Source: Geothermobacter ehrlichii (GTDB taxonomy: Bacteria > Desulfobacterota > Desulfuromonadia > Desulfuromonadales > Geothermobacteraceae). From it: DNA of 64,000 nt. Each line of letters starts with the position of its first letter. The first letter of the stretch is position 1. Location: NCBI RefSeq assembly GCF_008124615.1, contig NZ_VNIB01000003.1, forward strand, positions 124,001 to 188,000, given 5' to 3'. The notes below the pieces were generated by a model that worked only from the letters and a program-made list of their open reading frames with translations, was not told where the DNA came from and made no database searches. Of this stretch, positions 1-7,414 are shown in pieces. Both the position numbers and the translations under genes were made by a program.

Positions 1-369
1 GACGAAGAGGTTGAGCAGGGCGAAGAAGCGGGCGGTGTCCTGCTCCTGTTCCATGTAGCCGACGGCGTAGAGGTGGATCAGGGTCGACACACCGGTGACC
101 ATCAGGGTCATCGAGGCGGCCAGCGGATCGAAGAGGATACCGAAGTCGGCCCGCAGGCCGCCGCTGGCCAGCCAGGTCGCCAACAGGGTGCGGGTCCCCT
201 CGCCGGCGGACAGGGGCCAGGCCAGGCAGGCCAGGGCAAAGCTCAGCGCCACCGAGACGACGGCGATGCCGCCGCGCCAGAGCGGGCGCAGGCGCATGCC
301 GACCAGGATGTTGACGGCCGCTCCCAGCAAGGGGAGCAGGGGTATGAGAAACAGCAGTTTCGGATTCAT
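1..369 (-). CDS. nuoL: NADH-quinone oxidoreductase subunit L, N-terminal part (cut by window edge)
   Basis: The first 123 residues of a very hydrophobic protein are visible, starting MNPKLLFLIPLLPLLGAA and continuing with transmembrane segments and the loop around residues 90-120 (GVSTLIHLYAVGYM), which is typical of the antiporter-like proton-pumping subunit NuoL. The ATG at 369 overlaps the end of nuoK, as expected in a tightly coupled operon. The rest of the gene, and probably nuoM and nuoN, lie outside the window to the left. NuoM is the main alternative, but the position directly after nuoK and the N-terminal sequence favour NuoL. Confidence 0.88.
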   Translation of the reverse strand, partial: MNPKLLFLIPLLPLLGAAVNILVGMRLRPLWRGGIAVVSVALSFALACLAWPLSAGEGTRTLLATWLASGGLRADFGILFDPLAASMTLMVTGVSTLIHLYAVGYMEQEQDTARFFALLNLFV

Positions 370-671
370 CCCTTCATCCCGTCGTAGGCATCGGCATCGA
401 TGGTTCCCTTGCGCCGGTTGAGATAGACGACCATCGCCAGCGAAATGGAGACCTCGGCCGAGGTCAGGGCCATCAGCAGTACCACCACCAGCTGGCCGTC
501 GGCCTGCCGCCAGAAGGCCGAGGCCCCGACCAGGGCCAGGCCGACGGCGTTGATCATCACTTCGACGCCGATCAGGATCATGATCAGGCTGCGCCGGGTC
601 AGAACGCAGGCCAGACCGAGGCAGAACATCAGGCCGGCGACGATGAGGACATGCTCCAGTGGTACGATCAT
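366..671 (-). CDS. nuoK: NADH-quinone oxidoreductase subunit K
   Basis: 101 residues, the normal NuoK length, with three hydrophobic helices. The second helix carries the conserved acidic residue in LIGVEVMINAV (about residue 36) and the third has LTSAEVSISLAMVV (about residue 72); these two membrane glutamates are part of the proton path of complex I. The ATG at 671 overlaps the nuoJ stop by 4 bases and the nuoK stop overlaps the nuoL start, so translation is coupled. A longer frame upstream of this ATG is open but lies inside nuoJ and is not expected to be used. Confidence 0.95.
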   Translation of the reverse strand: MIVPLEHVLIVAGLMFCLGLACVLTRRSLIMILIGVEVMINAVGLALVGASAFWRQADGQLVVVLLMALTSAEVSISLAMVVYLNRRKGTIDADAYDGMKG

Positions 672-1189
672 CGTTCGTCCCCCCTCGCCCGCCGCCGTGC
701 GCGCTCGCCCCGGCCGACGTAGAAGGCACCCACCGCGGCGAACAGCAGCTGGAAGGAGACCACCTCCACCGCCAGGGCGTATTTTTCGAACAGGGCGTAG
801 CCGAAATCCCGGGGCGAGACGTAGAATTCCTGCAGCCTGCCGGCGGTGCGCGGGTCGGTGACGACCAGCAGCACGGTGCAGGCGGCGATGACACCGCCGA
901 GCAGCATCACCGGCAGCCACTGCCGCCAGCCGGGACCGCTCACCCCTTCGCCCGGCGTTAGCTCCAGCATCATGATGATGAACAGGAACAGCACCATGAT
1001 GGCACCGGCGTAGATGATCACCTCCCAGGCCGCCACCAGCGGCGCCCCGAGCAGGTAGAAAAGCAGCGCCAGGGCGAAGAAGGCGTGCACCAGGTAGATG
1101 ACCGCATGCACCGGGTTCTTCCTGGTGATGGTCAGCAGCGTCGCCAGCAGGGCGGCGGCGGAGAGGATGTAGAAAATGGCAGCGGTCAT
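668..1189 (-). CDS. nuoJ: NADH-quinone oxidoreductase subunit J
   Basis: 173 residues with about five transmembrane segments; the stretch VIYAGAIMVLFLFIIMMLEL (about residues 58-77) is the characteristic third helix of NuoJ with its pi-bulge region near the quinone/proton coupling site. The C-terminal tail is unusually basic (GERARRRARGDER). It follows nuoI after a 95-base gap filled by a short repeat and overlaps nuoK by 4 bases. NuoJ is a membrane-arm subunit of respiratory complex I. Confidence 0.94.
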   Translation of the reverse strand: MTAAIFYILSAAALLATLLTITRKNPVHAVIYLVHAFFALALLFYLLGAPLVAAWEVIIYAGAIMVLFLFIIMMLELTPGEGVSGPGWRQWLPVMLLGGVIAACTVLLVVTDPRTAGRLQEFYVSPRDFGYALFEKYALAVEVVSFQLLFAAVGAFYVGRGERARRRARGDER

Positions 1190-1204
1190 AAGGTTTCTCG
1201 TATC

Positions 1205-1281
1205 GAGGAGTCAGGATTCGGGAGCCAGGAGAAAAACTTCTTGATTCTGACTCCTGACTCCGGGCCCCTGACTCCTCTGGT
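1205..1281. repeat. GAGTCAGGA-type interspersed repeat between nuoI and nuoJ
   Basis: The gap between nuoI and nuoJ is made of iterations of a GAGTCAGGA/GGAGCCAGGA unit on the left and its inverse CTGACTCCTGACTCC on the right, flanking an A/T-rich centre, so that the whole forms an imperfect hairpin. The same family is present between nuoE and nuoF at 6716-6786. The element contains no evident gene or promoter. Confidence 0.75.
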
Positions 1282-1284
1282 TTT

Positions 1285-1857
1285 TCACGGCAGCAGACTC
1301 TTCACGTCCGCCGGTGGTTTTTCGTCCTCGTTGCCGCCGCGCGGGCTGACGACGCCGATGCCGGCGTGGCGGTAGAAGTTGTAGTCCGGCTCCTTGCCGG
1401 GGCCGTCGATGAGCAGGTCTTCCTTCTCGTAGACCAGACTCAGCGAGTCGCGCCGGCAGATCTCGTAGTCGGCGGTCATCTGGATCGCCCGGGTCGGACA
1501 GGCCTCGGTGCACATGCCGCAGAAGATGCAGCGGGTGAAGTTGATCCGGAACCAGGCGGCGTAACGGCGGCCGTTTTCGTCCTCGGCCGCCTGCATCGAG
1601 ATGCAGTCGACCGGGCAGGCGGCGCTGCACAGGTAGCAGGCGACGCAGCGTTCGCCGCCGTCCGGGTCGCGGGTGAGCACGATGCGCGCCCGGTAGCGCT
1701 CGAAGGGCACCCGCTTCTGTTCCGGGTACTGGATGGTCACCGGCCGGCGCAACATGTTGCGCAGGGTGACCCAGTAGGCCTGAACGATCGCCTTGATGTC
1801 TTGATACAGGTTCACTGCGTTCACCGCATCAGGCGCAGGGCTTTGGGCATCAGGCAC
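1285..1857 (-). CDS. nuoI: NADH-quinone oxidoreductase subunit I (two [4Fe-4S] ferredoxin subunit)
   Basis: 190 residues with two bacterial ferredoxin motifs, CVACYLCSAACP and CIFCGMCTEACP (about residues 72-83 and 111-122), which hold clusters N6a and N6b passing electrons from NuoG towards NuoB. The N-terminal helix region (IKAIVQAYWVTLRNML) is the membrane-docking helix of the family. The annotated start is a GTG at 1857; the first dozen residues (PDAQSPAPDAV) are encoded by repeat-like DNA, so the true start may be an internal GTG a few codons later. Part of the nuo operon. Confidence 0.93.
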   Translation of the reverse strand: MPDAQSPAPDAVNAVNLYQDIKAIVQAYWVTLRNMLRRPVTIQYPEQKRVPFERYRARIVLTRDPDGGERCVACYLCSAACPVDCISMQAAEDENGRRYAAWFRINFTRCIFCGMCTEACPTRAIQMTADYEICRRDSLSLVYEKEDLLIDGPGKEPDYNFYRHAGIGVVSPRGGNEDEKPPADVKSLLP

Positions 1858-1894
1858 CGGGTTTTTCCAGCGCCCGGCGCCCAGTGCCCGGCGC
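1845..1894. repeat. GGCGCC-rich imperfect repeat between nuoH and nuoI
   Basis: Short run of GCGCCCGGCGCCCAGTGCCC-type iterations in the nuoH-nuoI gap, extending into the 5' end of nuoI. Related GGCGCC/TGCCTGGCGCC text occurs in the nuoF-nuoG gap (about 5411-5425) and upstream of rtcB's downstream neighbour (62270-62285). No gene or promoter was recognised in it. Confidence 0.5.
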
Positions 1895-2887
1895 CTATTC
1901 CAACAGGAGCAATATTGCTCCGGTTATCATCACGTTCGCCAGCGCCGCCGGCACCAGCACCTTCCAGCCGAAGTGCATAAGCTGGTCGTAGCGGAAGCGC
2001 GGCAGGGTGCCGCGGGTCCAGATGAAGAAGAAGGCGACCAGCATCACCTTGATGAAGAACCAGACGATGCCGGGCAGCAGCGGGCCGTGCCAGCCGCCGA
2101 GGAAGAAGACGGTCATCATGCTCGACAGGATGATGACGTTGATGTACTCGCCGAGGAAGAAGAGGCCGAAGCGCATCCCGGAGTATTCAGTGTGAAAACC
2201 GGCGACGATTTCGTTCTCCGCTTCCGGCAGATCGAAGGGCGTGCGCTTCGACTCGGCCAGGATGCTGATCAGGAAGATCAGGAAGGCGACCGGGTTGAGC
2301 ACGGCGAAAGGGACCGTCGCCTGGGCGTTGACGATGTCGGTCAGGGAGAAGGATCTGGCCATCAGCACCACCGGCACGATGGCCAGTCCCATCGAAAGCT
2401 CGTAGCTGATCAGCTGGGCCAGGGCGCGGATGCTGCCGAGCAGGGCGTATTTGCTGTTGCTGGCCCAGCCGCCGAGGGTGACGCCGTAGACCGCCAGCGA
2501 GGAGAGGCCGAGAAAGTAGAGCACGCCGATGTTCAGGTCGCAGATCACCAGCGGCACCTGGCGGCCGAACAGGGTGATCGGCGGGCCGAAGGGAACCACG
2601 GCGAAGGTGAGCAGGGCGGTGACGGCGGCGATGCCCGGGGCGATGAAGAACAGGACCCGGTCCGCCTGCGAGGGGATGAAATCCTCCTTGGTGATCAGCT
2701 TGACGGCGTCGGCCATCGGCTGCAGCAGGCCGAAGGGACCGACCCGGTTGGGGCCGTAGCGCAGCTGCATGCGGCCGAGCAGCTTGCGCTCGAGCAGCAC
2801 CAGATAGGCGGCGCCGGTCAGCAGCAGGAAGAAGACGAAGCCGAGTTTCGCCAGGATCAGGATGCCGGTGAGCAGCCAGTCAGGCAT
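1895..2887 (-). CDS. nuoH: NADH-quinone oxidoreductase subunit H
   Basis: 330 residues, the usual length of NuoH, the membrane subunit that shapes the quinone chamber with NuoB and NuoD. Signature blocks are visible: LLERKLLGRMQLRYGPNRVG near residues 30-49, EDFIPSQADRVLFFIAP, the loop SKRTPFDLPEAENEIVAGFH about residue 213, and FFLGEYINVI. The start at 2887 overlaps the nuoG stop by 8 bases, implying translational coupling with nuoG. Confidence 0.96.
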   Translation of the reverse strand: MPDWLLTGILILAKLGFVFFLLLTGAAYLVLLERKLLGRMQLRYGPNRVGPFGLLQPMADAVKLITKEDFIPSQADRVLFFIAPGIAAVTALLTFAVVPFGPPITLFGRQVPLVICDLNIGVLYFLGLSSLAVYGVTLGGWASNSKYALLGSIRALAQLISYELSMGLAIVPVVLMARSFSLTDIVNAQATVPFAVLNPVAFLIFLISILAESKRTPFDLPEAENEIVAGFHTEYSGMRFGLFFLGEYINVIILSSMMTVFFLGGWHGPLLPGIVWFFIKVMLVAFFFIWTRGTLPRFRYDQLMHFGWKVLVPAALANVMITGAILLLLE

Positions 2888-5243
2888 CGTCCCCTCCTTT
2901 CTCCACCAGGCAGGGGACGGGAATACCGGCCGGAAAGAGTTCCAGCGGCGTCGAGCGCAGCCGGCCGGCGAGCAGCAGCCCTTTCGCCATGCGCGGCTCC
3001 AGTGCCAGCGGCAGGCTGAAGGGCTCCAGCTCGGTGCGCAGCTGCAGCAGGTCGCCCTGCTGCAGCCCGAGACCGGCCGCCGTTTCCGGGTGCATCAGCA
3101 CCTTCGGCTGCGGTTTGACCGGGTCGAGCGCCGGCGAGAGGGCGGCGAGAAGCTCGCTGCCGAAGAGCTGGTCGACCACCAGCAGCGGCAGGCTTGCGGC
3201 CGGGGCCGTGGCAGGAAATTCGTCGCTCGCCGCCGGCGCCTGGACGCCGGCGCCGCCGACGCGCTTGCCTTCGTCGCCGGCGGCGAGCAGGCTGAGGCCG
3301 GCGAAGCGGCTGTCCCTAGCCTCCAGGCGCAGCCGGATCTGGTTCAGGGACAGGTTCTCCTGCTGCAACTGCGACAGCACCGCCCAGGCGGGACGCGGTG
3401 CGCCGCCCGGTGTGGTCGGGCAAAACTCGCGCGGCGGATGGGAGCCCTGTTCCGTCTCCCTGATGGGCAGCCCGGGCGCGAAGACGGAGCCGAAGGCCAG
3501 CATGCGTCCCTCGTTGTTCACCAGCGTGCCGGCGCTTTCGTAGAGGGCGGCCGTCGGCAGAAAGATGTCGGCCTGGCGGGCGGCCTGGTTCGGCAGGTTG
3601 TCGAGTACCAGCAGGAATTCCAGCTTGCCCATGGCCCGGGCCATCTGTGCTGGACCGTCGCGCAGGGGGTCGTTTTCGAGGCAGACCAGGGCGCGGATCT
3701 GGCCGGTGAGGATTTCTTCGCACAGCTGGTCGGCGTCCGGGCCGCTTCCGGCCAGCAGGGCGCTGCCGAAGCTGTTGGGGCCGGCCAGGGTGACGAACAG
3801 GCCGGCATCCAGCTTCGCGGCTGTTTCGGCCAGGGTGGCGACGCCCGTTTCCCCGAGCAGATCGGCTCCGCCACACAGAATCGGTTGTCGGGCCTGTTGC
3901 AGGGCCTGCGACAGTTCCTGCAGCTCGGCCGGAACATTGTCCCCGTCCAGGTTTTGGAGGCTTTCGACCAGTGCGTCCGGCGTCATCGGCCGGTGCTCGA
4001 AGGCGCAGGGAAGCTCGACCGGCCGCGGATCGAACACGTGGATGGCGGCGCCGCAGCGGGCCGCCTGCCGCAGGGCCAGGGCCAGCATCGGCGCCTCGTT
4101 GAGCGGGTCGCTGCCGGCCAGCACGATCAGGTCGCTGTGGCGGATGTCGTCCAGGCAGCGCGCCCGGTCGCCGAGACCGGCGGCGAGCCGGCGGGCGGCG
4201 CGGTCGCGACGGGGGACGGGTTCGGCGCAGAAACGGGCGCCGCCCAGCCTTTCGCCCCAGGTTTTCAGCTGCGCCAGGGCTTCCAGCGAGGAACGGGACG
4301 AACCGAGCAGGGCGATGGCCTGGGGACCGTATTTTTCGGCGATATCCTGCAGCCGGCGCCGGGCCGTGGCCAGGGCCTCGGGCCACCCGGTTTCGGCTCC
4401 CTGCAGGCGGGGCGTGCGGGGCCGGTCCGGGTGGTTGACGTGGCCGTAGCCGAAGCGGCCCCGGTCGCAGATGAAAAAGCCGTTGGTCCGGCGGTTGACA
4501 CCGGCCCGCACCCGCTGCAGCTCCCGGTAGCGGGCGCCGGGAACGACGGCGCAGCCGAGCGAGCAGTGGGGGCAGATCGACGGCGCCTCCTGCAGGTCCC
4601 AGATCCGGCTGCGGAAACGGAAGGTCTTGTCGGTGAAGACGCCGGTCGGGCAGACATCGACCAGGTTGCCGGAGAAGGGCGATTCGAGTCTGCCGTCCCG
4701 GAAGCGGCCGAAGAAGACCCGGTTGCGCGAGCCCATCACCCCGAAGTCGGTGCCGCCGCAGTAGTCCTGGTAGGTGCGCACGCAGCGGTAGCATTGGATG
4801 CAGCGGTTCATCTCCTGGACGACGAAGGGGCCGAGATCCTGGTTGTGCCAGGTGCGTTTGCTGCCGCGATAGCGACGGATGCCGTGCCCGCCGGCGATGG
4901 TCATGTCCTGCAGCTGGCACTCGCCCCCCTCGTCGCAGACCGGGCAGTCGTGCGGATGGTTGAGCATCAGCCATTCGATCACCGCGGCGCGCAGCTCTTG
5001 CGCCTCGGCGTCGACGGTGGAGACCACCATCCCGTCCTGGGCCTGGACCATGCAGGCCATCTCGATGCCCTTGACCGGACCCTGCTCGAATTTCATGGCG
5101 CACAGGCGGCAGGAACCGACCGCCCCCAGCGCCTCATGGTAACAGAAGTGCGGGATGACGATCCCGAGCCGCTGGGCCGCCTCGAGCACGTTGGTGCCCT
5201 CGGGAACGGTGACGGTCTGGTTGTCGATTGTCAGTGTCGGCAT
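2880..5243 (-). CDS. nuoG: NADH-quinone oxidoreductase subunit G (iron-sulfur, molybdopterin-type fold)
   Basis: 787 residues. An N-terminal [2Fe-2S] ferredoxin domain (FCYHEALGAVGSCRLC, about residues 33-48) is followed by the His-liganded [4Fe-4S] motif HPHDCPVCDEGGECQLQD (about 95-112), the ferredoxin pair MNRCIQCYRCVRTY (about 146) and the molybdopterin oxidoreductase-like 4Fe4S motif CPHCSLGC (about 225). The C-terminal half is a degenerate formate-dehydrogenase-like domain. NuoG carries electrons along the peripheral arm of complex I. It lies between nuoF (187-base gap) and nuoH (overlap). Confidence 0.95.
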   Translation of the reverse strand: MPTLTIDNQTVTVPEGTNVLEAAQRLGIVIPHFCYHEALGAVGSCRLCAMKFEQGPVKGIEMACMVQAQDGMVVSTVDAEAQELRAAVIEWLMLNHPHDCPVCDEGGECQLQDMTIAGGHGIRRYRGSKRTWHNQDLGPFVVQEMNRCIQCYRCVRTYQDYCGGTDFGVMGSRNRVFFGRFRDGRLESPFSGNLVDVCPTGVFTDKTFRFRSRIWDLQEAPSICPHCSLGCAVVPGARYRELQRVRAGVNRRTNGFFICDRGRFGYGHVNHPDRPRTPRLQGAETGWPEALATARRRLQDIAEKYGPQAIALLGSSRSSLEALAQLKTWGERLGGARFCAEPVPRRDRAARRLAAGLGDRARCLDDIRHSDLIVLAGSDPLNEAPMLALALRQAARCGAAIHVFDPRPVELPCAFEHRPMTPDALVESLQNLDGDNVPAELQELSQALQQARQPILCGGADLLGETGVATLAETAAKLDAGLFVTLAGPNSFGSALLAGSGPDADQLCEEILTGQIRALVCLENDPLRDGPAQMARAMGKLEFLLVLDNLPNQAARQADIFLPTAALYESAGTLVNNEGRMLAFGSVFAPGLPIRETEQGSHPPREFCPTTPGGAPRPAWAVLSQLQQENLSLNQIRLRLEARDSRFAGLSLLAAGDEGKRVGGAGVQAPAASDEFPATAPAASLPLLVVDQLFGSELLAALSPALDPVKPQPKVLMHPETAAGLGLQQGDLLQLRTELEPFSLPLALEPRMAKGLLLAGRLRSTPLELFPAGIPVPCLVEKGGDDA

Positions 5244-5430
5244 CGTTTTTCCGGCGGCTACGCCAGAGGATCATCTGCCGGGTTGCCCTGCGGCATGAAT
5301 TCGTTCGACGTACGGTGCACGTCTCTTAATCCATGTCTTGGACGCCTTGCCTCTGAACCCCCTGGCTGTGCCGCTTACGGCTTACCCAAAATTCAAAATC
5401 TTCAAAATCTTGTGCCCGGCGCCAAGCGCC
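5244..5430. other. nuoF-nuoG intergenic gap with repeat-like text
   Basis: 187 bases without a gene inside the nuo operon. The part nearest nuoF contains short A/T-rich iterations (TTCAAAATCTTCAAAATCTTG) followed by GGCGCCAAGCGCCTCAGG text, similar to the other repeat-filled nuo junctions. Just inside nuoF's end a GGGGC-AAC-GCCCC hairpin (about 5440-5455) is present but lacks a T tract. No promoter or small gene is convincing. Confidence 0.5.
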
Positions 5431-6708
5431 TCAGGCCCGGAAGGGGCAACGCCCCTTCCTCACATGGTCTTCCAGTTCATCCCTGAACAGCCGCAGCAGT
5501 CCGTCCAGCGGCCCCATGGCGCCTTCGGCGAGGGCGCAGAAGGCGCGGCCGGTGATGTTGCGGCGCTGATGTTCGAGCAGTTCGATCTGTTCTTTGCCGC
5601 CGCGGCCTTCCTCGAGCTCTTCGAGCAGCCACTGCACATAGGATAGCCCGTCGCGGCAGGGTGTGCACCAGCCGCAGGATTCGCGGGCGAAGAAACGGAT
5701 CAGGTTGAGCGTCACTGCCACCATGCAGGTGTCGGCATCGAAGGCGGTGACGCCGGCGGTGCCGAAGCGGCTGCCGACGGCGGCGATACTGTCGAAATCC
5801 ATCGCCACGTCGAGGTGCTCGCCGGTCAGGTACGGTGTCGAGGCGCCGCCGGGCAGGCAGGCCTTGAACGGCTTGCCGCCGCGGATGCCTCCCCCGACCT
5901 CGAAGATCACCTCGCGCAGGGAAATGCCTACCGGCAGCTCGAAGCATTCGGTGCGGTTGAGATGTCCCGACAGTCCGAACAGCTTGGTCCCCGCTCCTTC
6001 CGGCGAACGGGCCAGGCACTTGAACCAGTCGGCGCCGCCGGTGATGATGTGCGGGATGTTGGCCAGGGTTTCGACGTTGTTGATGGTGGTCGGCCTGCCC
6101 CACAGCCCCCGGACCGCCGGAAAGGGCGGCTTGCGGCGCGGATTGGGGCGCACGCCCTCGATGCCGTTGAGCAGGGCGGTCTCCTCGCCGAGAATGTAGC
6201 GCCCGGCGCTGCGGTGGACGTGAATCCGCAGCCCCCAGCCGGAACCGAGGATGTTTTCGCCGAGATAGCCGGCCGCGCGCGCCTCGGCGATGGCCCGCTC
6301 CAGATGGCGTGCCTCCTGTTCGTAGGCATAGCGGATGAAGATGTAGGCTTCTGTCGCCTGCAGAGCCCAGGCGGAGAGAATCACCCCCTCGATCAGCTGG
6401 TGCGGATCGGCGCTCAGCAGCTGGCGGTCCTTGTAGGTGCCCGGCTCCATCTCGTCGCAGTTGCAGACCAGGTATTTCTCGCCCGGTTGGTCGACTGGAA
6501 AGAAGGACCACTTCAGCCCGGTGGAAAACCCGGCCCCGCCCCGGCCGCGCAGCCCCGACCGCTTGACCGTCTCGCGCACTTCCTGCGGAGTCATCTCACG
6601 GATGGCTTTTTCCAGGCCTGAATAGCCGCCGGTCTTGCGAAAGTCGTCGATGAAGACGGTTTCGTCGGGACGGCGGTTCTTGAACAGGATTTGCGGGTAG
6701 TCGGTCAT
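5431..6708 (-). CDS. nuoF: NADH-quinone oxidoreductase subunit F (NADH/FMN-binding)
   Basis: 425 residues, typical NuoF length. Motifs in order: the glycine-rich RGRGGAGFSTGLKW (about residue 54) binding NADH/FMN, NCDEMEPGTYKDR for FMN, EETALLNGIEG, and the C-terminal ESCGWCTPCRDG (about 350) plus a distal CALAEG for the [4Fe-4S] N3 cluster. It is the NADH-oxidising subunit of complex I and, with NuoE and NuoG, forms the N module. It is separated from nuoE by a 32-base gap occupied by a GAGTCAGGA repeat. Confidence 0.96.
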   Translation of the reverse strand: MTDYPQILFKNRRPDETVFIDDFRKTGGYSGLEKAIREMTPQEVRETVKRSGLRGRGGAGFSTGLKWSFFPVDQPGEKYLVCNCDEMEPGTYKDRQLLSADPHQLIEGVILSAWALQATEAYIFIRYAYEQEARHLERAIAEARAAGYLGENILGSGWGLRIHVHRSAGRYILGEETALLNGIEGVRPNPRRKPPFPAVRGLWGRPTTINNVETLANIPHIITGGADWFKCLARSPEGAGTKLFGLSGHLNRTECFELPVGISLREVIFEVGGGIRGGKPFKACLPGGASTPYLTGEHLDVAMDFDSIAAVGSRFGTAGVTAFDADTCMVAVTLNLIRFFARESCGWCTPCRDGLSYVQWLLEELEEGRGGKEQIELLEHQRRNITGRAFCALAEGAMGPLDGLLRLFRDELEDHVRKGRCPFRA

Positions 6709-6715
6709 ATAAGAA

Positions 6716-6786
6716 ACCTTGGGGAGTCAGGAGTCAGAATTCAGGAGGTTTTCCCCTGACTCCCGACTCCTGACTCCTGACTTCTG
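6716..6786. repeat. GAGTCAGGAGTCAG inverted repeat between nuoE and nuoF
   Basis: Left arm GGAGTCAGGAGTCAG and right arm CTGACTCCCGACTCCTGACTC form a long imperfect inverted repeat. The right arm lies inside the nuoE reading frame and encodes its last residues (SRSQESGVGSQGKTS). It belongs to the same family as 1205-1281. Confidence 0.8.
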
Positions 6787-7259
6787 CTTTTTTCCTTCTC
6801 CAGTGCCGCGTCGATCTTCTCCGGTGTCAGCCTGCCGTACAGGGTCAGGCCAATCATCATCGCCGGGGCGTCGCCGCAGGCGCCGAGGCAGCAGGTCGGC
6901 AGCAGGGTGAAGGCACCGTCGGCGGTGGTTTCGCCGAAATCGATGCCCAGTTTGCGTCGCAGATAGCCGGCCACCTCTTCACTGCCGGTGGCCCAGCAGC
7001 AGATCGAATCGCAGACATGGATCACTTTGCGTCCCACCGGCTGGCGGAAGATCTTGTCATAGAAGGTGGCGATCTCCTCGATCTGCAACGGCGACAGGCC
7101 GAGAATCTCCGCTGCCAGCTCGATCCCTTCGTCCGGCACCCAGCCGTGATGGTCCTGGATGGCGCGCAGCAGATCGACGATCAGCTCCCGCGGGTGAGCA
7201 CTGGCGGCCGCTTTGGCGCGGAAGGTGTCAAGTTCGGATTGTGAGAGCAGTTTATTCAT
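6741..7259 (-). CDS. nuoE: NADH-quinone oxidoreductase subunit E ([2Fe-2S])
   Basis: 172 residues from the ATG at 7259 (an in-frame TTG seven codons upstream lies in repeat DNA and has no ribosome site). The thioredoxin-like [2Fe-2S] ligands are seen as HVCDSICC and LPTCCLGACGDAPAM, with spacing normal for the N1a cluster subunit. The C-terminal 15 residues are encoded by a dispersed intergenic repeat and are Ser/Gly/Gln-rich, unlike any conserved NuoE tail. This suggests that repeat insertion replaced the original stop. Confidence 0.93.
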   Translation of the reverse strand: MNKLLSQSELDTFRAKAAASAHPRELIVDLLRAIQDHHGWVPDEGIELAAEILGLSPLQIEEIATFYDKIFRQPVGRKVIHVCDSICCWATGSEEVAGYLRRKLGIDFGETTADGAFTLLPTCCLGACGDAPAMMIGLTLYGRLTPEKIDAALEKEKSRSQESGVGSQGKTS

Positions 7260-7267
7260 ACGTTTTA

Positions 7268-7412
7268 AATTCGCCGCCAAGACGCCAAGAGGATAAAGGC
7301 ATTTTTAACGCAGGGCCGGAGAGGGGCAGAGGTGGAGAGAAAAACAAATGATCTGGTGGCTTATGTCTTCACCAGGTTTTTCTCTGCGAACTCTCCTCCT
7401 TGGAGCCTTGGT
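7268..7412. repeat. CGCCAAGACGCCAAG / ACGCAGNG-type interspersed repeat
   Basis: The nuoBCD-nuoE gap (155 bases) has the structure CGCCAAGACGCCAAGAGG, AT-rich spacer, TTAACGCAGGGCCGGAGAGG, AGAGGTGGAGAGAAAA, then inverse text (TTTTTCTCTGCGAACTCTCC, CTTGGAGCCTTGGTG). The same composition and order occur at 32100-32330. It resembles a long, weakly conserved stem-loop repeat found in intergenic regions of many environmental bacteria. No gene is recognised in it. Confidence 0.75.
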
Positions 7413-7414
7413 GT

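Noticed and set aside
5436-5458. GGGGC/GCCCC hairpin at the end of nuoF as a terminator within the nuo operon
   Set aside because: No T tract follows on the transcribed strand and it lies inside coding sequence, so it is unlikely to stop transcription.
2862-5486. Very long open frame on the plus strand opposite nuoG
   Set aside because: It is Gln/Gly/Ala/Arg-rich with no domain or motif and lies exactly opposite a clear NuoG. Long antisense frames are expected at this GC content. The same applies to the long plus-strand frames opposite the JAMM-DinG gene (53545-56169) and opposite the kinase/SDR region (59756-62278).
7260-7280. Upstream TTG start adding seven residues to NuoE
   Set aside because: The extra codons lie in repeat DNA without a ribosome site, and the ATG at 7259 fits the family N terminus.
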